5,978 nt of DNA from Promethearchaeota archaeon (GTDB lineage Archaea; Asgardarchaeota; Lokiarchaeia; Sigynarchaeales; SOKP01). This document shows, piece after piece, positions 1 to 5,927 of the stretch; position 1 is the stretch's first letter; each line of letters begins with the position of its first letter. The position numbers and the translations under genes are program-made. The stretch lies in contig JAHLWT010000257.1 in the NCBI GenBank assembly GCA_019057775.1, forward strand, positions 1-5,978. The letters are read 5' to 3'. Under the pieces are notes generated by a model. The model was not told where the DNA came from. It saw only the letters and a list, made by a program, of their open reading frames with translations, and made no database searches.

Positions 1-91
1 TACCGTAAGCATCCGATGTGTCATTCGTTCCGGAACAGGCTAGTAATCCTGCTATGAAACTGGCTATCATAGCGTTTTGCAAAATTTTCAT
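1..91 (-). CDS. Partial lipoprotein, probable HlyD-type membrane fusion protein (N-terminus only)
   Basis: Only the first 30 codons lie in the window; the gene continues past the left edge. The visible protein starts MKILQNAMIASF and has a hydrophobic stretch ending in a lipobox, LLAC, with the lipidated cysteine at residue 19, followed by SGTNDTSDAYG. This indicates an inner-membrane or periplasm-facing lipoprotein. It lies downstream of the tetR-like and tolC-like genes on the same strand. In Bacteroidota the usual next gene in such a cluster is the periplasmic adaptor (membrane fusion protein) of an ABC exporter, and the residues after the lipobox (DAYG) resemble the start of such adaptors as I remember them. 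The lipoprotein call is read from sequence; the adaptor identity is inferred from context. The start is the first in-frame ATG and gives a well-formed signal peptide. Confidence 0.6.
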   Translation of the reverse strand, partial: MKILQNAMIASFIAGLLACSGTNDTSDAYG

Positions 92-160
92 AACGAAGGT
101 TTTTGATTATTGAGTTATATATACTGTCGGGTAACTATTTAAACGTATCGGAATTTACTC

Positions 161-201
161 ACTTAGTTCATGAGATCGTCGCGCTTGCAGCGTGACTAAG
201 T
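161..201. repeat. Degenerate palindromic intergenic repeat
   Basis: The arms ACTTAGT (161-167) and ACTAAGT (195-201) are exact inverted repeats, and an inner CGCT-TGC-AGCG hairpin lies between them. The GC-rich centre contrasts with AT-rich flanks. Read on the minus strand, the block resembles a decayed form of the widespread bacterial interspersed repeat of the type GTCATTGCGAG...GCAATCTCATGAACTAAG; that resemblance is from memory. It lies in the 164-bp gap between the tolC-like gene and the downstream lipoprotein gene. It could affect mRNA stability or partial termination within the operon, or be inert. Confidence 0.5.
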
Positions 202-255
202 TCAATGTTTTGAGGTTTACAAACAATTAAATAGCATAGCTATGTCCTTATATAT

Positions 256-1521
256 TCATTTTCCTTTTATCACCAAGTAATCAGCTTTCGCCTGCATTAA
301 TTGAACATTATGCAATTCCCTGTTTATTCTGGCCTGTTTTTCGGCGTTCAGATCATTCAGGTAATCGATCGAAGTGATAACTCCATTATCAAATTTGGAT
401 GCGGAAGTTTCAACAATTGCTTTTCTTAATTTTATTATTTCGTTATCTGATGCAATAAGCTTTTCATATTTCTCCACTTCAGACCGTTTTTTCTCTATTT
501 CGATGTTAATTCGTTCATTAAAAATATCCCGCTGGGTAACTACCCTGTCTTTTTGAATAGCCAGTATCTTTCTCTCTCTTTTGTTTTGATTCCAGTCAAA
601 AAGATTCCATGAAAGTTTTGCTCCCACAAGGTAATAGGTGTCAAATTCATCATTTAAAAAATTCAGGCCAGGTCTGCCGTATCCAACCTGTCCGAAAGCA
701 AAGAGCTTTGGTATACGTTTGGTCTTCAATAAATTACTACTTGCATCGATTTGAGTCAGTTGATTTTGGAACAGCATTAATTCAGGTCTGTTTCGGTCAG
801 AATCATAATCGATTTGAAACTCCGGATACTCGAGCTGAACCGTAAACGGTAATTCCGTATCCATTAATTCGCATAAAACATTTATGGCAGCATTCTTTCC
901 TGATTCAAGTTCAATCAACTGCTGCTCAATTTTCAACTTCTCAGCTTTTATTGCCTGAAGGTCACACAGCATAATAACTCCATTCCTAACACCCGATTCT
1001 GCAATTTTTTTCCTTTCAACCAGTACTTCCTTGATCAGGGATAAAATTTTTTCCTGCTCCTGCAGAAACAGAATGGAAAAATAAACCTTGTTCACACTTT
1101 CTTTCAATTGATACAAACCAACCTCAATTTGTTGCAAACCGGCATCAAGTGTTTTTTCCTCAAGTTCCTTCTGTCGTTTTGTAGCTCCTCCATCATAAAT
1201 CACCTGGCTGATATCCATCGAAACTTTATACTGGTCTTTTGGAGCCTTAGGCAACTCGATATTCGGTAATGGCAGATCAATTTCGATCATGGTCACATCT
1301 GATTGATAGGTTGCTTGTGCTGAAAGATCAAATCTGGGCAGGTAATTCAAATTCAGGTTCTCAATCTTCAATGCCGAAATATCTTTCATAAGTCTTTTAT
1401 CGTTTCTCAAAGGATAGGTTGCAATTGTTTGCCTGTAACATTCTTCCAGTGTTAAAACCGTAACGTCCTGTCCGAATGTGATCTGTGTTATGAAACCAAC
1501 AAAAAACAATAACTTTTTCAT
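256..1521 (-). CDS. TolC-family outer-membrane efflux protein
   Basis: This 421-residue protein has the usual length of the outer membrane efflux protein (OEP/TolC) family. These proteins form trimeric beta-barrel and alpha-helical channels that link an inner-membrane transporter and its periplasmic adaptor to the outside. A signal peptide covers about residues 1-17 (MKKLLFFVGFITQITFG), followed by the family's opening LTLEECYRQ at 23-31. The characteristic internal duplication is visible: YDGGATKRQ (109-117) matches FDWNQNKRERK (308-318), and GVRNGVIMLCDLQAIKAEK (177-195) matches FDNGVITSIDYLNDLNAEK (377-395). Between them are long Glu/Lys-rich helical stretches typical of the periplasmic tunnel. 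The start codon overlaps the stop of the upstream tetR-like gene as ATGA (1518-1521), implying translational coupling and shared control. The substrate cannot be read from this protein; the neighbours suggest an ABC-type exporter rather than RND, but the pump is outside the window. Confidence 0.93.
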   Translation of the reverse strand: MKKLLFFVGFITQITFGQDVTVLTLEECYRQTIATYPLRNDKRLMKDISALKIENLNLNYLPRFDLSAQATYQSDVTMIEIDLPLPNIELPKAPKDQYKVSMDISQVIYDGGATKRQKELEEKTLDAGLQQIEVGLYQLKESVNKVYFSILFLQEQEKILSLIKEVLVERKKIAESGVRNGVIMLCDLQAIKAEKLKIEQQLIELESGKNAAINVLCELMDTELPFTVQLEYPEFQIDYDSDRNRPELMLFQNQLTQIDASSNLLKTKRIPKLFAFGQVGYGRPGLNFLNDEFDTYYLVGAKLSWNLFDWNQNKRERKILAIQKDRVVTQRDIFNERINIEIEKKRSEVEKYEKLIASDNEIIKLRKAIVETSASKFDNGVITSIDYLNDLNAEKQARINRELHNVQLMQAKADYLVIKGK

Positions 1522-2147
1522 TTCTTTTTTATTGAATTAATAATGAATTTAGGTAGTTCCTTCTTTCGTTCCTCGAGGAATTCATCATAATCTATCCTGT
1601 CCCTTATTAAAAATCCGGAAATTAACGGTCTTGCAAGGAACGGGAAAATACACATGGATATCATATTTACAATTAAATGAACCGGGTTGACCGGAATAAT
1701 TGTTCCGGTCTTGATCTCCTGTTCAATCTGTTGAAAGAAAACTTCAGGTTTTATTCCCGAATCCTTAAACATATCAAGAACTCTGTCGGCCCCTCCCCTG
1801 CTTAATTCCTGAGCCATAAAACCGGGTATATGAGGATTTTTCTGAATTAATGTAATGTATAAATCCACAAATCTTTCAATTTTCTGAAACAGGGAAATAG
1901 AAGGATTTGACATCAGTGACATTACATTTGGAAAAAACGAAAGAAAGGTTTCATTGATAACAGCCTCAAAAAGCTTATCCTTTGATCTGAAATAATAATG
2001 CACCAGGGCTTTGTTTATGCCGGCTTCATCAGCGATTTCCTGCATTCTTGCACCATCCAAACCCTTCCTGCCAAAGATCTTTTTAGCCGCTTCCATGATC
2101 AGTTTTTCAGTTCCCTGGAGCTGCGTATTATTTTTATGGTTTTCCAT
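1518..2147 (-). CDS. TetR/AcrR-family transcriptional repressor
   Basis: This 209-residue protein has the normal length and layout of the TetR family. The N-terminal DNA-binding domain spans about residues 12-62, with the helix-turn-helix near 33-53 (MQEIADEAGINKALVHYYF) and the family-typical YYFRSKDKLFEAV directly after it. Residues from about 70 to the end form the divergent helical ligand-binding and dimerisation part, including a hydrophobic stretch at 157-179 (HLIVNMISMCIFPFLARPLI). It is the first gene of a minus-strand operon and overlaps the tolC-like gene by 4 bases, so it probably represses its own operon and is released by an exported compound. Tandem 13-bp repeats directly upstream are the likely operator. 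The ATG at 2147 leaves about 40 bases of leader after the predicted promoter; a later start at Met18 would cut into the DNA-binding domain and is unlikely. The ligand is unknown. Confidence 0.93.
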   Translation of the reverse strand: MENHKNNTQLQGTEKLIMEAAKKIFGRKGLDGARMQEIADEAGINKALVHYYFRSKDKLFEAVINETFLSFFPNVMSLMSNPSISLFQKIERFVDLYITLIQKNPHIPGFMAQELSRGGADRVLDMFKDSGIKPEVFFQQIEQEIKTGTIIPVNPVHLIVNMISMCIFPFLARPLISGFLIRDRIDYDEFLEERKKELPKFIINSIKKK

Positions 2148-2164
2148 AAAATTAAATTATATGA

Positions 2165-2190
2165 TTAATCATTTGGTTTAACCATTTGGT
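2165..2190 (-). promoter_or_regulatory. Putative TetR operator: two tandem 13-bp repeats
   Basis: On the minus strand, ACCAAATGGTTAA (2190 to 2178) is followed with no gap by ACCAAATGATTAA (2177 to 2165), identical at 12 of 13 positions. The array also contains inverted symmetry: TGGTTTAACCA at 2174-2184 on plus, and the perfect 12-bp palindrome ATGATTAATCAT at 2161-2172, which overlaps its end. The block sits immediately downstream of the predicted promoter box and covers the expected transcription start. That is where an autoregulating TetR-type repressor would bind. Repeats and palindromes are seen directly; binding by the adjacent regulator is inferred. Confidence 0.6.
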
Positions 2191-2221
2191 CAAATTTAAA
2201 ATAAAAAACAATACAAAACAA
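2191..2221 (-). promoter_or_regulatory. Bacteroidota-type promoter of the tetR-tolC operon
   Basis: On the minus strand TAAATTTG (2198 to 2191) matches the Bacteroidota -7 consensus TAnnTTTG exactly. A TTG at 2221 to 2219 lies 20 bp upstream, the usual distance for the -33 element. Transcription would start near 2186-2188, inside the tandem repeats, giving a leader of about 40 bases before the tetR-like ATG. Confidence 0.6.
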
Positions 2222-2439
2222 GTTTTTTGCATGTTTTCTTTCTTTTCAGACAGCCCCCTGATATTCGTAGCAGAGAATTAGGTATATATTTATTAGGGCT
2301 ATGCCACCTTTGGAAATGCTTTATGCCTTCTACATAAAAATCCAGTAGTGTCCGATTAAATTTTTCAGACTCAATCAAAACCACTAAATATCTGACATTT
2401 ATAGAAATATTTCATAACTTGAGGTTCTTATTTCAATAT
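2222..2439. other. Gene-free spacer with decayed repeat-like sequence
   Basis: No convincing gene is present. A 62-codon open frame on the minus strand (2384 to 2196) runs into the tetR promoter and has no start signals, so I do not annotate it. The segment 2251-2275 (GCCCCCTGATATTCGTAGCA within it) resembles a damaged copy of the GGGGC-ATATTCGTAGC type of intergenic repeat familiar from Bacteroidota. The stretch CAGTAGTGTCCGATTAAA at 2343-2360 looks like an insertion-sequence end, but no partner end or transposase is visible. Both resemblances are from memory and weak. Confidence 0.35.
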
Positions 2440-2524
2440 TTACCCTGAAAGGGTAATACATATCAGCCTGGGGCATCGCCCCAGGACAAAATTTACCAAA
2501 TCCATACTCACCCTGAAAGGGTGA
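2440..2524 (+). repeat. Three-hairpin intergenic element, copy A
   Basis: Three perfect short palindromes lie in a row. Hairpin 1 is TTACCCT-gaa-AGGGTAA (2440-2456). Hairpin 2 is CCTGGGGC-atc-GCCCCAGG (2467-2485, 8-bp arms). Hairpin 3 is TCACCCT-gaa-AGGGTGA (2508-2524). Hairpins 1 and 3 share the loop and core but differ by a compensated T-A to C-G pair, which argues that the paired structure matters. The core CCTGAAAGG blocks are separated from the central palindrome by 14 and 26 bases, exactly as in the inverted copy at 2644-2727. Similar units are, as I recall, scattered through Bacteroidota intergenic DNA and are often mis-annotated as small proteins. Function is unknown. Confidence 0.8.
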
Positions 2525-2643
2525 AACATTATGTTTGATTTATTACAATCTTTAAATGTTCAGACAAATTTCTAATGAATAGAGCGATCTCTTATAAAAT
2601 TGTATATACATCTTTAGTCTCTGGAACAATGAAAAGTTCTGTT

Positions 2644-2727
2644 GCAGACTTTCAGCCTGCTTCTGTTTATGTAACCATGTATCCTGGGGCGTTGCCCCAG
2701 GCTTTGTTATTTCAGCCTTTCAGGCTG
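2644..2727 (-). repeat. Three-hairpin intergenic element, copy B (inverted)
   Basis: Read on the minus strand, this repeats the layout of the copy at 2440-2524. It starts with CAGCCT-gaa-AGGCTG (2727 to 2713), continues with CCTGGGGC-aac-GCCCCAGG (2701 to 2683), and ends with GCAGGCT-gaa-AGTCTGC (2660 to 2644), whose stem has a single G-T pair. Spacers between cores are again 14 and 26 bases. Relative to copy A one stem pair changed from C-G to G-C on both sides, while the 26-base spacers agree at only about 12 positions. The two copies face each other across 119 bases that contain nothing I recognise. Confidence 0.78.
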
Positions 2728-2815
2728 TTTTATTATTTCAAAGAATCGTAGTTCTCTTTACATGAAAAATCTTTAAAATATTTTCCCGGACAATAATGAT
2801 AAAAATTATTAAAAA

Positions 2816-2845
2816 TTGAACAATAATGGATTTATAATATCTTTG
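2816..2845 (+). promoter_or_regulatory. Bacteroidota-type promoter of the M28 peptidase gene
   Basis: TTG at 2816-2818 and TATCTTTG at 2838-2845 are separated by 19 bp and match the Bacteroidota -33/-7 pattern with TAnnTTTG exact. Transcription would start near 2849-2852, about 27 bases before the ATG at 2878. The upstream 50 bases are strongly AT-rich. No operator-like symmetry is seen at the start site. Confidence 0.65.
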
Positions 2846-2877
2846 CCCATTCATTTTTCAACCAGTATTAATAAACA

Positions 2878-4671
2878 ATGAAACTTTTTAACAGGCTTAT
2901 AACATTTTTAATAACGATTGGCTTTATTCTATTAAATAACTGCCAATCCATAAAAATTGATAATCCGGAAATTACAACCGAAGAACTGTCTGATCACATT
3001 GGCTTCCTGGCATCTGATTCATTAAAAGGCCGGTATCCTGGAACTCCGGAAGGGAAAGTAGCTGCCCAATACATTTTGGATCATTTCAAAGGTTTTGGTC
3101 TGGATCCTTTAGGAGAGGATGGATTGCAATATTTTAATGTGGTTACAAGTATCAAACCCGGTGAAAATAATTCATTACAGTTTGAAAATTTTAACGGAGT
3201 TTTAGATAAAGATTTTTTTCCATTCCCGTTTTCAGGGAATACAAACCTTACCTCTACCCTTGTTTTTATCGGTTACGGATTTGAAATCCTTCAGGATGAT
3301 TTAATATGGAATGATTATGATAATCAAAACATTAATGATAAATGGGTTTTGATATTAAGAGGTGATCCTGAACTGGATAGTCTGAACAGCTTGTTTGCAA
3401 AATACAGCAACGACAGGGACAAGGTAATGCTTGCCAGGGATCAAGGTGCAGGAGGGGTTTTTATGGTTTCGGGTGTTGAATATGACAGTCAGGATGAATT
3501 GGTATCTATGAACTCGAAGCAAAGTTCTGTTGGCCTTCCGGTAATTCATATCACAAGGAAAACAGCCAATCAAATGATAAAAAGTTCAGGTAAGACCATT
3601 GAAGAACTTGAAGAAAAGCTTAATTCCACAAGAAACCCTCTGAGTTTTGAATCAGATCTGGAAATTACTGCCACTACCGAAGTCTTTCAGGAAGAAGTTC
3701 AAACCCAAAATGTTATTGCAATTCTGGAATCTTCTGATCCGGTTTTACAAAAAGAATATATTCTGATTGGTGGTCATTACGACCATTTGGGATTTGGAGG
3801 CATCGGTAGTTCAAGCCGGGCACCTGATACCATTAACATACACAATGGTGCTGACGACAATGCTTCAGGAGTTTCTGCAGTAATAGAATTAGCTGAAAAA
3901 TTTGCCTCAGAAAGGAAAAACCTGAAAAGAAGCATTGTTTTTATGGCTTTTGGAGCGGAAGAAATGGGACTGCTCGGATCGAAGTACTTCGTTAATAATC
4001 CTTTGATAGAACCGGGTCAAATCAAGGCCATGTTTAATATCGACATGGTCGGGCGTTTGAATAATGAACAATCACTTCAAATTGGAGGTGCAGGCACCTC
4101 TGCAGAGGCTAAAGAGATACTGAATTCTTTTTCATCCGGAAGGGATTTTAGCATTGCCATTTCTGATGAGGGTTACGGTCCGTCTGATCATGCTACTTTC
4201 TATGGAAAAGACATTCCTGTTTTTTTGTTTTCAACCGGAGCACATCTTGATTATCATACGCCTGATGATGATGTTAATAAAATAAATTTTGAGGGGTTGA
4301 AATCGATTACCGACTATATATATGATGTTGTAACCGAGGTAACAAACCGGGATGCACTGTTAACTTTTCAGGAAGCAGGTCCAAAAACGGGTTCATCCAA
4401 ACGCGGAAGAAGAAAGGGTGTCACACTGGGAATTATGCCCGATTTTGCAGGTAATGTTGATAAGGGATTACGAGCGGATTTTGTTGTACCTGGCCGGCCT
4501 GCCGATAAAGGGGGTATGAAGAAGGGAGATATTATTACGGCAATCAATGGCATGACTGTAACCAATATCCATGACTACATGTACCGGCTTACCAGGCTAA
4601 AGGCCGGTCAAACCATTACCGTTGAAGTAATAAGAGGCGATAAGACCGAAGTTCTTTTGATTCAGTTATAA
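2878..4671 (+). CDS. Exported M28-family zinc aminopeptidase with PA insert and C-terminal PDZ domain
   Basis: This 597-residue protein is a co-catalytic two-zinc metallopeptidase expected to remove N-terminal residues from peptides outside the cytoplasm. A signal peptide runs to about residue 21; Cys22 in LLNNC may be a lipidation site, though Asn before the Cys is unusual. Residues about 110-260 fit the protease-associated (PA) insert (FIGYGFEI at 130-137, WVLILRGDPE at 156-165, and AGGVFMVSG at 191-199). The catalytic M28 domain spans about 275-490. By analogy with Aeromonas aminopeptidase, the zinc ligands are His300 in GGHYDH, bridging Asp327 in GADDNASG, Glu362, Asp389 in NIDMVGR and His460 in YHTPDD, with Glu361 in GAEEMG as general base. 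All are present, so the enzyme should be active. After a basic linker (508-513, KRGRRK), residues 515-597 form a PDZ domain (GRPADKGGMKKGDIITAING). It has its own promoter and may be co-transcribed with the following membrane gene. Exact peptide specificity cannot be told. Confidence 0.93.
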   Translation: MKLFNRLITFLITIGFILLNNCQSIKIDNPEITTEELSDHIGFLASDSLKGRYPGTPEGKVAAQYILDHFKGFGLDPLGEDGLQYFNVVTSIKPGENNSLQFENFNGVLDKDFFPFPFSGNTNLTSTLVFIGYGFEILQDDLIWNDYDNQNINDKWVLILRGDPELDSLNSLFAKYSNDRDKVMLARDQGAGGVFMVSGVEYDSQDELVSMNSKQSSVGLPVIHITRKTANQMIKSSGKTIEELEEKLNSTRNPLSFESDLEITATTEVFQEEVQTQNVIAILESSDPVLQKEYILIGGHYDHLGFGGIGSSSRAPDTINIHNGADDNASGVSAVIELAEKFASERKNLKRSIVFMAFGAEEMGLLGSKYFVNNPLIEPGQIKAMFNIDMVGRLNNEQSLQIGGAGTSAEAKEILNSFSSGRDFSIAISDEGYGPSDHATFYGKDIPVFLFSTGAHLDYHTPDDDVNKINFEGLKSITDYIYDVVTEVTNRDALLTFQEAGPKTGSSKRGRRKGVTLGIMPDFAGNVDKGLRADFVVPGRPADKGGMKKGDIITAINGMTVTNIHDYMYRLTRLKAGQTITVEVIRGDKTEVLLIQL

Positions 4672-4683
4672 TCGAGATAATAA

Positions 4684-4713
4684 CGGGACCGGAAAGCAAG
4701 TTGAAAAGTCCCG
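4684..4713. repeat. Weak inverted repeat after the peptidase gene
   Basis: CGGGAC (4684-4689) and GTCCCG (4708-4713) are exact inverted repeats around an 18-base loop. There is no T-tract after either arm, so a classic intrinsic terminator is unlikely. The right part, AAAAGTCCCGAAGGGG (4704-4719), resembles a decayed copy of the GTCCC-GGGAC intergenic repeats common in Bacteroidota (from memory). It sits in the 110-bp gap between the peptidase and the downstream membrane protein, so read-through between the two genes remains possible. Confidence 0.35.
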
Positions 4714-4781
4714 AAGGGGTAAGCTCGTAATGGTTAAATTATGAGTCGTATTGATGTTATATTAAAATGTAATTACAAAAC

Positions 4782-5609
4782 ATGAAGAAGAAAACTACAA
4801 TTTACTGGATATTGGCAGTATTAATAACGCTTGCTGCTGCATACTACCAAAGGAAAACAGGACCGACCAATCCTAAAGAGGTTGATATATACATAAATCA
4901 ATCATCCTATCATATAAGTTTACTTCGCACTCATGGTGGTGATGAAAACTGCCCGGTTGAACTTGAGATTCCGGATACAAGCGTTCATGGAAAAATTTTC
5001 TTTAAACGGTACCCTACGAATGATGATTGGCAATCAGCCGATTTAAAAAGGGAAGGTGATTTTTTATTGGGTTTTTTACCTCATCAGCCACCTGCAGGAA
5101 AATTAGCATATTACCTGCAAATTTTTTCTCCGGCCGAAACCATTGATATTGCTAAAGAATCACCCGTTATTATCCGTTTTAAGGGCAGCGTACCAGGAGG
5201 AATCCTGGTGCCTCATATATTTTTCATGTTCTTTGCCATGTTGCTATCAAACCTTGCCATATTATTGGCTTTGGGTAAGCATAAAAGATACAGGTTCTAT
5301 GGAAACATAACACTGGTCGCATTGTTTATTGGCGGCTTAATTTTGGGTCCGATGGTCCAGTACTATGCTTTTGGCGATGCCTGGACAGGCATACCTTTTG
5401 GCTGGGATTTAACGGATAACAAAACCCTCATCAGTTTTTTAGTCTGGCTTATGGCTGTTATCGCCAACCGGAAGACAGAAAGACCCGCATTTACAATTCT
5501 TGCAGGAGTTGTCTTGCTTCTAATCTATTCCATTCCTCACAGCATGTTTGGTTCCGAGTTTGATTATGCTACCGGGGAAGTTATACAAGGGTTTATACAC
5601 TTGTTTTAA
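4782..5609 (+). CDS. Conserved-looking membrane protein of unknown function
   Basis: I do not recognise a named family for this 275-residue protein. An N-terminal hydrophobic helix (about 7-21) is followed by a soluble region of about 120 residues (23-138). That region looks beta-rich, with alternating hydrophobic strands and a Pro/Gly-rich GFLPHQPPAGKLAYYLQI (97-114) reminiscent of an immunoglobulin-like fold, and it probably faces the periplasm. Four predicted membrane helices follow at about 141-164, 173-193, 214-229 and 235-252. Between the second and third of these lies an aromatic and glycine-rich segment, YYAFGDAWTGIPFGWDLTDN (194-213), the best candidate for a functional site. The short tail is hydrophilic and then ends in GFIHLF. 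The start follows an A-rich leader (ATTACAAAAC) typical of the phylum, and Lys residues after Met suit an inner-membrane anchor. It is 110 bp downstream of the peptidase gene on the same strand and ends just before a shared terminator. Confidence 0.85.
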   Translation: MKKKTTIYWILAVLITLAAAYYQRKTGPTNPKEVDIYINQSSYHISLLRTHGGDENCPVELEIPDTSVHGKIFFKRYPTNDDWQSADLKREGDFLLGFLPHQPPAGKLAYYLQIFSPAETIDIAKESPVIIRFKGSVPGGILVPHIFFMFFAMLLSNLAILLALGKHKRYRFYGNITLVALFIGGLILGPMVQYYAFGDAWTGIPFGWDLTDNKTLISFLVWLMAVIANRKTERPAFTILAGVVLLLIYSIPHSMFGSEFDYATGEVIQGFIHLF

Positions 5610-5611
5610 AA

Positions 5612-5643
5612 AGAAAGAGGATGTCAATTGGCATCCTCTTTCT
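5612..5643 (-). terminator. Strong intrinsic terminator between convergent genes
   Basis: A perfect 12-bp stem, AGAAAGAGGATG (5612-5623) with CATCCTCTTTCT (5632-5643), encloses an 8-base loop. On the minus strand the stem is followed by a T-run (TTTTT at 5611 to 5607 together with the stem's own TTTCT), the classic arrangement for ending the small lipoprotein transcript. On the plus strand there is no T-tract beyond the stem (CCCGG follows), but the hairpin starts 2 bases after the membrane gene's stop and probably also protects or ends that mRNA. It is best described as bidirectional, with the better signal on minus. Confidence 0.85.
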
Positions 5644-5662
5644 CCCGGCATAAAATCATTTG

Positions 5663-5893
5663 CTACTCATTTTCCTTTTCTTCTTCAGCAGCTTCTTCAA
5701 CTGCTTCAGCAGGTGTTTCCTCTGCTGCTTCTGTTGTGTCAACAATTTCTTCCATAACTTCAACAGCTTCTTCTACAGCTTCTATTGCTTCACCTTCTAC
5801 TTCTTCAGCTTTATCAGCCCCACCCTTGCAGCCATAAAACCCTATGAAACAAAAGGTTGCAAATGCCAAGATTAACAGACGCAATTTTTTCAT
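5663..5893 (-). CDS. Small acidic Glu/Ala-rich lipoprotein
   Basis: This 76-residue protein has a clear lipoprotein signal: MKKLRLLILAFATFCFIGFYGC with lipobox FYGC and lipidated Cys22. The mature 54 residues are almost entirely Glu, Ala and Val (21 Glu, 2 Asp) in patterns such as EEAVEVMEEIV and AEAVEEAAEEE. This suggests a long amphipathic or coiled helix with strong negative charge, tethered to a membrane. No enzymatic domain is present. A start-proximal promoter and a matching terminator frame it as a single-gene transcript, which supports a real gene despite the low complexity. Similar short Glu/Ala-rich lipoproteins are, as I recall, common in Bacteroidota, but their role is unknown; structural spacing of the envelope or cation binding would be guesses. 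The opposite strand is also open because of the repetitive GAA/GCT codons; those frames are shadows. Confidence 0.8.
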   Translation of the reverse strand: MKKLRLLILAFATFCFIGFYGCKGGADKAEEVEGEAIEAVEEAVEVMEEIVDTTEAAEETPAEAVEEAAEEEKENE

Positions 5894-5927
5894 TTTGGGT
5901 AAAATTTAATAGGTTTATAATTATCTA

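Noticed and set aside
92..160. Possible separate promoter for the lipoprotein gene at 1-91 (TACGTTTA on minus near 140-147)
   Set aside because: The box misses the final G of TAnnTTTG and no TTG lies about 20 bp upstream; the operon promoter is the simpler source.
2196..2384. 62-codon open frame on the minus strand upstream of the tetR-like gene
   Set aside because: It overlaps the predicted tetR promoter, has no start context or recognisable domain, and lies in repeat-like DNA; probably a chance frame through a decayed element.
2440..2727. CRISPR array
   Set aside because: The repeats are short palindromes in two inverted blocks with fixed but non-uniform spacing and no array of equal repeats and spacers; no cas gene is present.
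2629..2751. 40-codon frame on plus beginning MKSSVADFQP and containing PGALPQA
   Set aside because: It is the translation of the three-hairpin repeat itself; such frames are typical false small proteins from this repeat type.
4740..4781. Possible promoter directly before the membrane protein gene (TTG at 4751, TAATTACA at 4770)
   Set aside because: Only the TA and one T fit the -7 pattern; read-through from the peptidase gene is equally plausible.
5548..5875. Ser- and Phe-rich open frames on plus opposite the small lipoprotein gene
   Set aside because: They are shadows of the Glu/Ala-rich codons on the minus strand; the minus frame has the signal peptide, lipobox, promoter and terminator.
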